Below the pieces are notes generated by a model. It was not told the origin of the DNA and did not search any database. It saw only the letters and a program-made list of their open reading frames with translations. Below, one piece after another: positions 11,801 to 24,191 of a stretch of DNA of 64,000 bases. Positions within the stretch are counted from its first letter, which is position 1, and every line of letters starts with the position of its first letter. The position numbers and the translations under genes are program-made. This DNA comes from Bombus terrestris (Eukaryota > Arthropoda > Insecta > Hymenoptera > Apidae), in the NCBI RefSeq assembly GCF_910591885.1, contig NC_063272.1:317001-381000 (forward strand). The letters are read 5' to 3'.

Positions 11801-13514
11801 GTGTTTGACCTTAATATATTCGACACGCGTGTATACTTTGAGAAAACAATTCTCAGTGACCGAGTAATTTCTGCGATCGTAATTTCTATTTCGAGAAGTC
11901 GATGGTCCCGATCGTGGAATATTCCAGGCTGCGTCACCGATCTCGACGGAGTTAAGATGCAACGATGTCGAGCGTGGATTGAAAAATATTTCTTTTCAAT
12001 TTGGAACATCGGTTGAACTTTGAGAGGAGGCAAACAGTCGATTGTGCCGCTAGACGGTTAGACAAGCCGCGTTCCGCTGAAAGTTTAATTAAAAGCGAGC
12101 GTGTGGGAGCGGCGCGGCTCGAAGGGAAATAAACCGATACTATACTGACCGGTTGAATGGTGGCGCTCGGAGGTGACGCGAAACGAGGCTTCCCGGTTCT
12201 TTATGCGAGCCCGCTTTAATCCTTGGACGGAGGAAGACGCGTCTTAAAGTGAAATAATAAATAAAATAATACGTCCGGGGCGTCGATGTCGGCTCGCGGT
12301 CTCGGCAATAATCTACGGCAACGAATGTGCCAGACGACTTTTATGAAACGTGGGCCCCTTCTCTTTCAGCCCTTTTACGCGGTTGAAAAATAAAATCCTA
12401 ACCCTTTCCCGACGTTCACCGAGCAAGAAATAGGGGGCGCGCGAGAAACGAAACGGAGGCGGCGGGATAAAACCTTAAATACGACCGCTGAACACCGGGG
12501 GCCTACAATAAAATTCTCGTAAACCATTCGCTCGAATAATACACCTGCTTTGACCATTACTTGACCGAGCCAGCTCTCCGCTTGTTTCGGTGCAACTTTT
12601 TCCCCGCGATTTTCTCCTGTGATTTACAGTTCGTACGAATCGTATCTCCGACTCGTCCATGAATTTAATTGGAAAAAGTTGTTCGTTCGATCGTCACCGT
12701 TTCTACCATCGAATTAGCAGGTTCCTAGGCAAACGAGTGATTTTCTATGCCTTTTCGACGAGTTTGAAACGAGAAATTTCGTTTTCTCGATAGGAACGAC
12801 GTTCGCGCGCTGAAAGAATGATCGAGCACCCGGTGCTTGGGATAAGCGGTCCCGGTTGCTTCGTTCCTCCAGTTTATTTTCCAAGTAACCCTTCACATTG
12901 CGCTAATGTATTTCTTTGAAACCGCTATTCACCGCGTCGACGTTTCAATCCGGTCCATTCAACGTCCTCCAGCCGTTTCCCGGCTGAAACACTCACCCGA
13001 TCGATCTAACTACCGCCGTCTATCGTGAATTTTCACACGACTTAATCCGCATGCTTTCACCCCCCTCGGTGACTCGTACTTTTCTGCTCGCTGTTTCTTT
13101 TCCTTCCTCTCACGCTCCGTCTCCGCTCCCTGCCGTCGTCTTACCACACGCTATCGATCGAAATTGTAACCGGGGAAAACTCGATCGACCAGGTGGTGCG
13201 CGTGTATACACGATCGTCGTCGTCGAGAGGAAGAGGAAGGACGAGGAAAGGCACGAGGAGACGCGTGTCGCGCGGCGGCAAGGGGTTAGCGCATTCCAAC
13301 TCGATTCGATGGCTAACAGGTCGCCGACAAAGGGAAACGGGCGTTTCGAGGGGGTGGTGTGCCCCGTTTCAATCGCCCCGTCAGGATCGCTAAATATTTC
13401 ATTTCGTATCCCTCGAAACGTTTAATCTCGGGTCAGGTGCGCGCACGCTCGCGATCGCGTTGCACGCGCGTTTGTGCGCCGTCGATGACAACCATCCGGC
13501 GGATGCACGAGCTT

Positions 13515-13540
13515 TCTCTCTCTCTCTCTCTCTCTTCTCT
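13515..13540 (+). repeat. (TC)n microsatellite
   Basis: A dinucleotide tract on the sense strand, slightly interrupted near its 3' end (TTCTCT). Confidence 0.9.
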
Positions 13541-14276
13541 CTACTATCTTCTCTAGCGATGCTTCGAGCGGTCGAATCGATCCTCGTCCCCTTCGTGCGG
13601 CGTTCGAATCTCTCGTTTGATTTCTTGGAGCCTTTGTTCTTTCCGTTTTTCCGGAAAAGTTCGCGCGCGGAAAAATGTAGGTGCCGGCAGCCAGCTGGAA
13701 AATCATTCCGTAACCGGGAGATGTTCGATAAATCGCAGGCGTAAAACCGTGCCATCGGTTATATCGTTTAGGTATAGCTTTGTGCCTCAGCCCGAGGATC
13801 GGAAACTTTCATTATCGGACTGTTCGCCAGCTTTCACCCTCCCCGTTACCCATCTTCGTTTACATTTATGATTTAATATGATCGTCCATTGTTGCGTCCC
13901 CTTTGATTCCGCCCGCTCGTTTCCCCTCGCCCTCGACAAATATCTCTTTCTCTCGGTTCCCGTTACGTGTGTAATTCGAACGCCGACCTCTTTACCCGCT
14001 TTTCTCTTTTGTCGTTTCCTTCGTGCTATTGGGATCCGCAACAAGCACCCTATCTCGGGAAACCGAGAGTCTGGATGGCGGCAAAGAACCGAACGACACG
14101 CGGGGGAGAAAAGAATCGCAATTTCGTGGAATCGCGGCTTCTCCTACCCGCAGGGGAACAAACGTGCAAGTTCACCTGGAATATCGGCAACGCGAAAACG
14201 CAAACGCGAGACGAAACGATAGATAGGTAGAAAGATAGATAGACAGAGCGGGAGGGGGAGGGAGAGAGAGAAGTCT

Positions 14277-14298
14277 AGAGAGAGAGAGAGAGAGAGAG
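14277..14298 (+). repeat. (AG)n microsatellite
   Basis: An AG tract preceded by a wider purine-rich stretch (GATAGATAGACAGAGCGGGAG type) from about 14220. Confidence 0.9.
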
Positions 14299-15154
14299 GA
14301 CAAAGGACGACGCGCGCGGAATATTAAATTCGTGCAGAATTCGAGCAACTTTTCAACGAAGCATTATGGGTCGGCTATCTGGATGATGTAGCACCGAACT
14401 TGGAAAGACTCGACCGAGTGAAACCCCGACTCTTCTGCCGTTCCACCTTCCCCATGCTCGTTTTCGTCGTTTCTTCGCTCGCACGCGCGTCTTTCCTCCC
14501 TTCTTCTCCATCCGTTTTTCTCTTCCTCCGCTCGTTGTCTCTCGTTCCATCTTTTTCCCCCTTTCCCAGCGGTCGCTTTCCCTCTCTAGGCGTAGCTTCC
14601 AGGGTAGCAATCTTTTATTATTAGCGCAGGCTTTACCAGACAATGAAACGAAAGGAACGGAATATGATATTGTAGTACAGAGGCTCGGCGGAAAGGGAAG
14701 CTATTGTCGGTCTCTTTGAATTTTAAAGTCAACGATCGATACGGCTCGGGGGATGCGCCTTTAGCCATATAAACCGCTCCGCTCGCCCCCTCAACCCTAG
14801 CCCAGCCCTCTTTTCTCCGCGGTACGTTCGCCCCTCGCGGTCCCTTCCATCCTGTTCTCGCGACTCTCACTCCCTTCCCCCTCCTCCACAGCCCCTGTAT
14901 CACGTTTGTTTGGAATCGCGAAACCAACTCCGGTTTCGATTCGAAACGAACGATCGTCGGGAGACACGTGGGTTGATACGCGTAGCCTCTGACTTCTCGC
15001 GAACCTCTGGTTCCCGCGAGCGAAGGATCAGCAGCCCCGAGCGGAATCGGAATCGGAGGGCCGTCAGCGAAATTGTCGCCGGTAATGATAAATTGCGCCC
15101 CCGGCCCCGACGGAACAGCCCGTCCGCACAAGTGCCGACCGACCGTGCGGGAAT

Positions 15155-15168
15155 CAAATTGCAATTTG
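15155..15168. promoter_or_regulatory. CAAATTGCAATTTG perfect 14-bp palindrome
   Basis: A complete dyad with no spacer and a central ATTGCAAT core, which resembles bZIP (C/EBP-like) half sites. It sits in an AT-rich island (about 15150-15210) also containing TAATT and TTTAATATA. Confidence 0.25.
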
Positions 15169-16542
15169 TTATTTGTAATTCCGAGTGTCGTTTAATATAC
15201 TCTCCCGCGTTCCTGGCCACCCTTTCAGACACACTAGGACGAAGGGGTTAGAAATTAAGCGGAGCTTGATGAGAAAGCGCAAAGGTGAATACGCGTCTCG
15301 CCACCTTATTAAGCGCGACAACCTTTATTTTTACGCCAACGCGTAATTGTTTTCCGTAGCGTCTCGAGCAGCTATTTGCTTCGGTTCCGGTCCGATTCGT
15401 TCCGGTATCGTGCTTCGCTTTTCTCATTACCGTCTCGACAGGCGATTTAGACGTAAGTAGTATTTACGTTGGCCGATTTATTACAGTGATCGATCTCATG
15501 TACATCTCAAACCAACCGATCGTAACCACGAAGATTTATCTAATCGCGATGGAAAGAACGAAGCGGTAAGCAGAGATAGCAGGCATAGAGGGATGCGGTG
15601 GCTGAGTAGGCAAATATCCGATTTTGTCTATTCAATTTTCCAGAAAAATAGTGCGTCGTTTCCCTCGCGTGTTCTTCTTCGGCCTCATCCCCCGATCCAG
15701 GCATTATCGACGCGAGGTAGCGACAGAAGGAGGCGATGGCTGGCTGAACGAAGGAAAGGAATAAGTTCGATCAGTCAGAGGGTGGCAGTTACCGTTTCGG
15801 TTATGGTTTTCGGAAGCGTCGTCGAATCCAATTCTTGCGCAAACCAGATAAGCGGCCTTTTACGCGTGTATTTTCGCACACGCGTCGCGCGGCCAGAAAT
15901 AGGGGTGCGCGTTTCGTTCTATCGCGGACAAGCAGATTTCCACGCGACAGATATCGGTCTCTTTTTGTCGATAAACGATCGCCCCGCGTGCCCCGTTATT
16001 TTCTTCTTCTTCTTCCATCGTTTTTCATCCTTCTCCGAAGTAACTTCCATTCGCCAGAATATTCTGCCGTATCTGTGCTCTTTGGCTTAAGGCTTCGAAG
16101 CGATCCTACGTATCCTTCCGCGTGTACACCCCCGATCCTTCTTTATTTTTCTCGTTCGGCATATTTTTCTTCGATCTACTCCGCAGGCTGGCTCAGGGCG
16201 GCAAAGGGGACGATGGGTCGAGGGTGTACGAAAGGGGATTCGTCAGTTTATTTGCGTATTGCCTGGCGGCTGAGCATCGAGCCGTTCACGCAGCGGAGAA
16301 CTCGAACGCTATGCTTATCGCCACTGAACCTTGCGTTAAATTTCCATCCCTCGAATCTTTTCTTCTCTGCCAAGATCGACCAGAGTTTCTTCGTTCGAGT
16401 GAAACGTTCATTAGATATCGCACACTGTCAGATATCAAACGAGAGACGGTAGAGCGTTTAGAATTTGCGACATTACGTTCGGAAACACCGTCGAAGTTAT
16501 TATAATTTCGCTTTAGAAGATAAAAGGAGAAAGAAAACGAGA

Positions 16543-16564
16543 CTATTTTATATACATAAAATAG
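16543..16564. other. AT-rich hairpin CTATTTTAT-ATAC-ATAAAATAG
   Basis: Nine-bp perfect arms flank a 4-nt loop. No run of T's follows, so a terminator reading makes no sense in this context. It may be a small foldback remnant or chance AT symmetry. Confidence 0.35.
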
Positions 16565-17088
16565 ACGAGGAGATGGATTTGGGATAAAAACAGGCGAACG
16601 ATTCGGTGCCACGACCCCCGGTGGAAATCGGTCCATTCGAAACCGCGATAAGCCATGTCGCGTTCTTTCTCCACTTCCTCCTTTCTCGTTGTAGGGGCGC
16701 AGATTCGTGGGCTGAGCTCCCAGAGCGACCATCGATGGCCCTTAATCGAGCGATCCGCCGCCAAAGTGATTTTTATTTTCCACGAATCTTGATTTATACG
16801 GGAAGGCTTTTCGCCTCGACCCTGTGTGACACGACGGAAGAGAGGGTTGGGTGAAAAGGGAGAGAAAGAGAGATCGAAGACTGCAGTTTCACGCGCATAC
16901 GCCGCCGTGCGGTTGCCTTCACGAGGGGTTACCCTACGCGTTATCTCTCCGTTACGCGTTGGCAGGCATATGGCTGGTCGGCTGCAGGGGGCGCAGAGGC
17001 GGCAAGCGACCGGGGGACTGGCTCATAATTTTCAGATTTATGTACAAATGTTTCTGGCGAAGCGGCCGAGCGGTCGCTTCCTTCTTGT

Positions 17089-17113
17089 TCTCTCTCTCTC
17101 TCTCTCTCTCTCT
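17089..17113 (+). repeat. (TC)12 microsatellite
   Basis: An uninterrupted TC dinucleotide run on the sense strand. Confidence 0.92.
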
Positions 17114-17745
17114 TTGGTGGGGAAGATATCTATCGTAAAGTTTCGCGGAATTGAAAAATGCTTTCGAGGCTTTCTCGCCTCCGAATACACAGCCGAAGGG
17201 GCGAACGTCAGCCGACGACGGGGATGACGTATCGTCCACGAACGCGATCCACACAGCCGCCTATCTTTCCGGAATAAATGATTCCTCTCGCTAACACGCG
17301 TCTGTTTCTCCACGATCCCCCAACTGCGTCGGATTTATCTCGGGATTTCGCGACATTGACCTCGTTTGTAACTTTCGGAAAGCAGACCTCTGGTACAATT
17401 AAATTCCGTATCATATTTTACTGTAGTTCGATCGAAATTGAAACGTAGATTAAGAGACATCGAGATAATCGTGTTTTAGAAGAGCGAGCAAGGATTAAGG
17501 GTTAAACAAGCATCAAAAGCGAACCACTCGTGCTATTTCTATTCGAGTCCCTTCTAAAATCGTGGCCACATGTTACGCCACACGCTACGCGTCTAACCTT
17601 GAGCTAACGAGCGGAGGGGCCGAGGCGGGTGGTGGTAGAAAAAGAGTCGCAAGAAGGAGATCATTCCCATTCGCAGTCAGCCATCCGACCAGCCCGACCA
17701 GTCGGTCCAAGTGGCGTGGAACGAGAATAAAAAGCGCTTAGAGCC

Positions 17746-17758
17746 GTATAAACAAACA
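17746..17758 (+). promoter_or_regulatory. Forkhead-like GTATAAACAAACA motif
   Basis: It contains TAAACAAACA, a good match to forkhead consensus (RYAAACA), followed by AATTATTC. This is a motif match only. Confidence 0.15.
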
Positions 17759-18113
17759 ATTATTCGTCGCAGCCAGTCGTTCACACCTCGTTCCTCGACT
17801 CACTAGTCTGTCGGACAAACTCCAACAGGCATCGAGCGTGAAGTCATCGAGATTGTGAGTTCCTCCAGGCGACTGACAGCTTCTTTGTCCATCGTGCAGT
17901 TTACTTTCTTCTCGCTTTTCGATTTTCACACTAAACCACGTGGTTCCTTTTTCGTAACGTGGTAGTGAATCGCTCGTCAGGCTCGCGTTCGCGAGGCGTT
18001 CCGAGGATCGAGTCAGGGCAGTCGTTCGTCTAAACGGTCGGTTATCTGGCCGGTCGATCGGCATTGTCTTCCCTCGGCAGCCCCGGAAGCCATTCGGAAG
18101 CGAAATAGAGTAG

Positions 18114-18132
18114 GAGAGAGAGAGAGAGAGAG
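18114..18132 (+). repeat. (GA)n microsatellite
   Basis: A short GA run on the sense strand preceding a GGGG stretch. Confidence 0.9.
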
Positions 18133-18849
18133 ACGGGGTTTCGAAGCGAGTGATCGCTGTGCGGTGCGGACCAGGGCACGATCGAGCAGAAGCGAGAGGC
18201 TGAGGAAACAATTTAGCTCGATCAACGTTTCTAGCTGGAATCTCAGGCGTCGTCGTCTAATTAAACCGCTGTCCTGCGCGGATATAAAGTCGGAGGTTAT
18301 CACCGGCGCGCGGTATCTGATCCCCGGCCCCGGCTTAATCCGACTGTATTTCCAGCCGGAGCGTTTTAAGCGGCCGTCCAATACACGCGCAGCCATGGAC
18401 TCGCGTGTACGTATTTACGCGGACACGGGCGAGTATATGAAACGAATAGAAACTCGGGTAGTCTCATTTCCTGTCTGCGGGGGTCCCGCAGGGGATACAT
18501 AATTAGCTGGTTCGCCCGTTCGTCGGAACGCCGACAAGACGGGGAAATGTAAGAAGACCTTTCGTCGAAGAGCGCTCGCCTTTTCCTCCTGCCTGAACAC
18601 GCCGTTGCTCGTGTCGCTTATCGATTGCTCTCGGAAATTATCGTAAAACGGAAGCAAAAACCAGAGGGCGGCAAAGGCGAAGGAGGGAATGGTTGGCGAC
18701 CGTCGAGCGTCTCGCGCATTGTTCACCGAATTTTCACCGGACGTCCCTCGAAATTGAAATTATTTTTCAAGGAGAGCGCGCGTAAATCCAGGCGTCGACA
18801 CGGTTCGGTTCGTTTTCTTCCCTCCCGTAATTCCCCGAGCTGACAGCAC

Positions 18850-18869
18850 CTCTCTCTCTCTCTCTCTCT
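18850..18869 (+). repeat. (CT)n microsatellite
   Basis: A CT dinucleotide run on the sense strand followed by further pyrimidine-rich sequence to about 18885. Confidence 0.9.
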
Positions 18870-20692
18870 TGCTCTCCCTCTGCTTCGTCGGTTAGGCCAG
18901 TTTGGCTTAGGATGAACTCGACCGCGAGAGTATTAAAGCCAGCTACAAGAAGACGTACAACGAGAAATTAATCTCAATCGTCGCTGGGCCTCGGCCCCGT
19001 CATTTATCACGACTCGTTACCGGGAACGAGCGGCCGGAATCCACGGATTGATATGAAGTTAGCAACGGTAGTCTGCGCCCGATTGTGTCGTGACTGCCGC
19101 TGAGATCTATTAGTCAAGCGGGGCCGAGTGGCGAAACGGAAAATGGAAGAAGAAACCTGCTGGCTGGAAGCGGAGCAGCGTGCGCCCCCCTGAGCATCCG
19201 ACTCGAACAGAGACGGAGAGAAAGCGAGAGAAACGCGTAGAGAGGAGGAAGAGCGAAATAGAAAGGGAGGGGAGGAGAAGGGGAATTGGAAACGAAGATA
19301 AAAGAGGCTGGAGCGTAAGGTCGATTTAGTGGGGGCGCCATGGGTGGGCTTTGTCGCGGCGAGGATTCGCGCACGGTATCGTTGTCATAAGTATGTACCC
19401 GGAAAGATCTTGTCCCGATGACAATGAACTCGCGTAAACGTCGCAATTAACGCGCTGCCGACTGGGAAAGCTCCGTTTTTGCCGACGCAACGTGTCCCGC
19501 CCGACTTCATCCACTTTCGAAGGGCGCAGATCAAATCTGCATAAGTATGAGACTTGCCGTTTAACGAGTTTCCAAGGAGCGGATCCAGGCTCGTTTTTAA
19601 TCGTAGCTCCGCCGAACATGCTAATTCGCTCGAGTCGACGAATACAGATAGAGATATCGGATGAGCGGAAAAGAAGACTTTCATGTTTCGAAGGTTTATC
19701 TTTGGCACGATACAATCTTTCACTTCAATTCGAAACAAACGAGAATTTCAATTCGAGGAAACGTTAACGAGTGTCGCAAAGGCGCGATTTTGTGACTCAC
19801 CGCGAGCCGGACGCCTTATTCGCCGCCAGCGATATGATCGATGAGCAGAAGAAAAGCTGGAATCCTAGGAATTCGATGATTGAATCAGTCTGAAGACCCC
19901 CCGAATCCGAGCGGTCGCGCGCGGTTTGATAAATGCTGTCCGTCTGCCGATACGTCGGATAATATTTGCGAGCAGATCCGGTAGAAATCGAAAGGCAGGG
20001 GCGACTGGATCGAGTGTAATTCGATTCCTTCCCGGCCCTTTATACCGTTCGTCCGGAGAGGCAACGTTCTGACACTCGTCCCACAACTCGACCGATGCCT
20101 CCTCTCCATCTCCGAGCCAATCTCTGCCTTCGTCCCTCGTCACCGACCTCTATCTTGAATTATGTTTCTCATATTTTCTCCTTCCACTATCTCCGGGACC
20201 TGTAGCCACGCGAAAATACAAGAAGAAACGCGTTCCTGGAACGACTCGGTCTTCCTTCGCAAAAGGAAGCGCCAGGCGATTGCGAGGCGAAATTCGCGAT
20301 ATCTTTTCGGTAACACGATCGGCCAGCGACCTGGTTCCTTGATAATTACCGAGCTAACACGAAGGAGAAGACGCAGAGAACCGAGATGAAATAAGGAATA
20401 TCCTCGAAGGATGAAGGCTCGCCTTCGCGACACTCGTTACGAGAACGAACCCCTTTCGCCTCGGATGTCACACCAGCGAGGGTGGCGTTTTCGAGATCGC
20501 GTACTTTGGATCTCGTTACCAAAATCCCCTCTTCTTCCTTGTTTATTATTTCGTGGAATTTTCAGAGACGAGTTTCGCGACAAACTACGAACGTTGAAGT
20601 AGAGGAGCCCGAGCCAACCGCCAGCATGGTTCATCCCCTTTCGGGCTGCGACCGACAAGGCTGTAACACAATCGCGCCTCGGATTCCAGAGA

Positions 20693-20708
20693 CGTAATTA
20701 AAATTACG
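20693..20708. promoter_or_regulatory. CGTAATT-AA-AATTACG dyad
   Basis: Seven-bp perfect arms with a TAATT core lie around an AA spacer. A related 10-bp perfect palindrome, CGTAATTACG, occurs at 63246-63255. Confidence 0.25.
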
Positions 20709-22064
20709 ACGGCGTGGGTCAATCGTCGTGCGTTCCACTCGCAACGACGAAAAGCGAGCCGGTGACAGAAAGGAACGAGAGGACGGGCGAATATCGACGT
20801 TCGCGTGCATCGTTTATCGAAAAAGCCACGGCGGCAGGGTCGCCAGCATACTTTCGCCAATTAGCCCGGCTCTTTGTCCTCTTAAAATTACAACTGTTCC
20901 CTGTCATTATCGGAACGCGCGTCACGCGTACGCGATGCTTTTGATTTTTCGCCAAAGTAACAAAACGCGGGCAAACAGCCCGACCGCGCGTTCAATGATT
21001 CCCGCCGAACGAGCCGAAAAAGCGTTGATTAAAAACGCCACCGGAATGCATGGAACACCGGCTTCGATCGCAGCAATGTATACGAGGACCGGTGTCGCGA
21101 AAATGGTACGTCGAAATCGCGAACCAGCTCGATTCCGACATAACGATCCCGAATCGCAGGTCGTTTTCTTCGCGTTCAAAATACGCCTCTTAATGAACTC
21201 CAGCTGGGCAGGCAGCCCGTTCCTTGGCATTGGGGCAGGAATCCCCGCGGTGTTCGTCATTACCGAATCAAAATTAAAGGCAAAGATCTGGAGAAGGGTA
21301 TCGTTCGTTCAGCTTATTAGTCGCATACGTACTGTACCACGCTAATGGATACGACGGGGATTGATACGGTTCAATCATCGGTAGAGGATATGGATGCGTC
21401 TAAAATAGCTGCTTCCGAAGCGAGGGGAGAGCTCGTATCGCCTTTGTAGCTCGTCTTCTCTATTATAGACCGAAGAGGTTTCGATCGATTTATCCGTTCC
21501 GTGTTTCAGTAAGATTTACAATCTTCTGCCACAAAGTCTCATCGTCTGTGAATCTCGTGGAATCTCGTTAAAATTCACACTCGTACTCGATCTAATTGAG
21601 ACGGTAGCAACGCCAACAAAAACATCTCGGATCATCTCGCGAGGTACAAAGATGCGGCGCAACTCTTCGCTTTCTGCGAAGTTCGTGCAACACGAAATTC
21701 AATAGGGCTGAAGCTATTGGTCCCGAGGAAAGGAAGGCAGCGTTTGCTAATTATTCGCGACTAGAAGCAGGGATTGGCCGCGCTCCGAAAGCCGTAGGCA
21801 CGCCTAATGAAATCCATGATCTATTAAGGTGGCTGTGAGAGCGTCTACGTGTCTACTCATGCGAACCTAGATAAACGCGCGGCTAAACGCACATTTGAGC
21901 GCGTAAACGCGCATACAAACGCTCCATGGCCGGAACCGTGAAGACGCCGAGGCGACTGACGATGTACCTGCAATATTCGACTAATTAGAAATTTAATAAC
22001 CCCGCTGCTCGGCTGTTGCAGCTTACGACGACGTCCCGGCAAATCAACTTCACCCTCTCTCCCA

Positions 22065-22081
22065 CTCTCTCTCTCTCTCTC
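22065..22081 (+). repeat. (CT)n microsatellite
   Basis: A CT run within a longer pyrimidine-rich stretch, about 22050-22145. Confidence 0.9.
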
Positions 22082-22289
22082 CCTGCCACCCTTAATTTCA
22101 ACGTTTTTTCTTTTCTTCGCCAACTCGTTCCTTTCTCTCGACCCTTTTCTCTCGACCGTAGTCGCTCGAACAAGGCTCCGCTATTCTTGTTCCCATCCGA
22201 ATTTGCCGGACCGACGAGTAAACGGGGGCCAGGTCCAAACGGAGGCGGACCGAGATATCCATCGGTCGTCTTAATCGACTCGTATTACC

Positions 22290-22304
22290 AATTAAAATTT
22301 AATT
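22290..22304. promoter_or_regulatory. AATTAAA-A-TTTAATT dyad with homeodomain cores
   Basis: Seven-bp perfect arms around one A. TTAATCGA (about 22271) and TAATTA (22301-22306) lie close by, giving at least three homeodomain-type cores within 40 bp. Confidence 0.25.
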
Positions 22305-22815
22305 ATCCCCGAAATTAAGTCGTTACGATATCGAAGGCGCGCGAGCGCGATCCGTCTATAATTTTGACGTTGCTGTCGGCGATGATAGCGAAGGGATGAT
22401 GGCTCGTTCTTGCGTGTTTCGTAGCTCGTATCTCGTCGGCAAATCGACTTCTCCGCAAAATTTCAAAGTCTGGCAAAATTGGTCGTCGAACGAACCGCGG
22501 CGAGCGCGTCGCCGAGCGACGAGATACCGCCGCGTATTTCGTAGTCGTCTTCTCGAAAGCATCTCCCGTGGAAAGGGAAACGATGGCTCGTCGACGGAAG
22601 AAGAAGAAAAGAGAGGGGGGAAAAAAGAAGTATATGGAGGGAGAACGAGGGGAGAAGGTGGGGATCCTCTCCTCCATTCCGCTTAACGCGGCCGTAACTT
22701 ATCGCTCGTAGACGCACGGTATTTCTCTCCGGCTCTTTGAAAGCATTTTCTCATTAAAAAATTAAGGTTCAAGGGGTCGAGGAGGGAGGCGGCGGTCGGG
22801 GAACTGAGCGGGAGG

Positions 22816-22913
22816 ATGTCGGGGGTGGATGGAGGTCTCGCGGGTTCGCGCGCGGAGCGGCAGCCGCCAGTGAAGAGGGCGGTTTGCGGCGGGGGACGGT
22901 CGGTGGTGGGTCG
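22816..22913 (+). other. Possible alternative first exon of dac (weak prediction)
   Basis: An ATG with purine at -3 (AGGATGT, 22816) opens a frame of 32 codons plus 2 nt, starting MSGVDGGLAGSRAERQPP, and runs into the perfect donor CG|GTAAGTG (GT at 22914). It would leave in phase 2, which is what the LREER exon at 24115 needs; CG plus G gives Arg, followed by LREERGDAER. The surrounding 22770-22915 is very G- and CpG-rich, as promoter-proximal DNA can be. Such a transcript would encode Dachshund without its DNA-binding domain. There is no transcript evidence, and G-rich DNA readily gives open frames. Confidence 0.25.
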
Positions 22914-24114
22914 GTAAGTGCTCTGCGGCTCCCAGATGCGCCCAATATTATGTTTAATGATATTAACTTCTTACTTAATGGTCCGCGGTTCGATTCGAGG
23001 TGCGAAGAGACGCCCTCGGACCGCGTGGCCTACCCCGACCCATAAAAAGAACTATACCCGGGAGAATAATTTGCAAGACGAGGAAAGGAACGTCGGGATT
23101 CGGAGGAGGGGTAACGAAGAGGTGCGGCAGGAGGGTCTAATCGTCTGGAAAACACCAATTTTCGACTACTTCGCGTGGCTCTTGGAAAATAAATTCGTAA
23201 ATACACCCTCGATCTACACCCTTGGAAATAATTTCTTTCGACGACCCGTTACCCCTCCCCCTCTCTCTTCTGTCGTCGCTGTCTCCGAGGACTCGCCTCC
23301 GTCTCGAGGTTCCGAGACGAAAGAAAATTTCGTTTGAAAATGTGCGCGCCGAGTGTTAAATAGCGTATGGCCGGTTAATGTCAGTCACGGCATCCGGCCG
23401 CGAATCTTAACGATTCTCTTCTCCCTACATACCGCGCGGCTCGATCCACGAGGGTCGAACAATATAGAACCAAGATTAAAAGTTTCGCGGTACCGAGGCG
23501 TAAAGACTGGCTGGTGTGGCTTAACGAGCCTGGCGCTCGTAAAGACGAAAAAAACATTCGAGGAAACTAAAAAAAAAAAGAAAATAAAAGAGGGACACTT
23601 GGCACGGAAGATTCGCGTGGCAGGAATAACATCATCGCCCCCGTTAGTGACGCGATCGTTTCGCGATAGATTCGACAAGACGATTCGCTTTTGAATCGAC
23701 GATGTAATACGAGAAACTCTCGATTCATCGGCCGTGGTGTCGAAACGAAACGTGGAAAGAGAATGCGCGCGGTTCGTTCTCCGTTACTACCTGCCACTCG
23801 GGCTCCGATGGAAATAAAAGGTCGGAGGGAAGCCGGTTTTACGCGAGAGCGTGCGATCCCTCGAGGCGATGCGCGACAGCTCCGCATAGGAAAAAAAGAA
23901 GCGAATCGATTAACAGCGATAATCGGATGGAACGCGCGGCCGACAGAAAGACCGGCACTTATCTTCCTACGCGGTCGGCTCGAACCAAGACTAGAATAAT
24001 TATTTAATTAATGGCCAGCGCACAGGCCGAGAGTCCACCTCCGCTTTGACCGATTCGTCGCCATCCGCCGGAATCGATACTAAAACTTGTCCCTATCTGT
24101 TTTGCTGTTTGCAG

Positions 24115-24191
24115 GCTCCGCGAGGAAAGAGGAGACGCCGAGAGAGCACTGGCGTTGGACCAAAAACCCAGGGATCTGAGCTCGCACAATG
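24115..24191 (+). CDS. dac: Dachshund exon: LREERGDAERALALDQKPRDL
   Basis: This 77-nt exon lies between the acceptor TTTGCTGTTTGCAG (ending 24114) and the donor AAT G|GTAAGA (GT at 24192). It enters in phase 2 (the previous AG plus G gives Arg) and leaves in phase 1. It encodes R, then LREERGDAERALALDQKP, then RDLSSHN. It completes the helical KHLERLREER segment begun in the previous exon and moves into a polar linker. The length is not a multiple of three, so skipping it alone would shift the frame. It was found by joining frames, since it is too short for ordinary ORF detection. Confidence 0.95.

Larger units (their letters stand above)
3365..24114 (+). other. dac: dac long intron (20.75 kb)
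   Basis: This is the intron between the WENC exon and the LREER exon. It starts GTAGGA and ends TTTGCTGTTTGCAG. It holds two MITE-like elements (5950-6304), simple repeats near 3394, 5665, 8774, 13515, 14277, 17089, 18114, 18850 and 22065, and AT palindromes near 7710, 8048, 15155, 16543, 20693 and 22290. No nested gene can be supported. Open frames of 110-205 codons occur on both strands but look compositional. A possible alternative first exon at 22816-22913 is listed separately. Very long introns rich in cis-regulatory DNA are typical of dac genes. Confidence 0.88.

Noticed and set aside
22914..22990. AT-rich stretch after the 22913 donor as an independent enhancer
   Set aside because: It contains TTTAATGATATTAA-type sequence but no clear dyad or motif cluster beyond what AT content gives.
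22986..23004. Second T-arm-like string (GCGGTTCGATTCG)
   Set aside because: It lacks the remaining tRNA features; the surrounding sequence does not fold as a cloverleaf.
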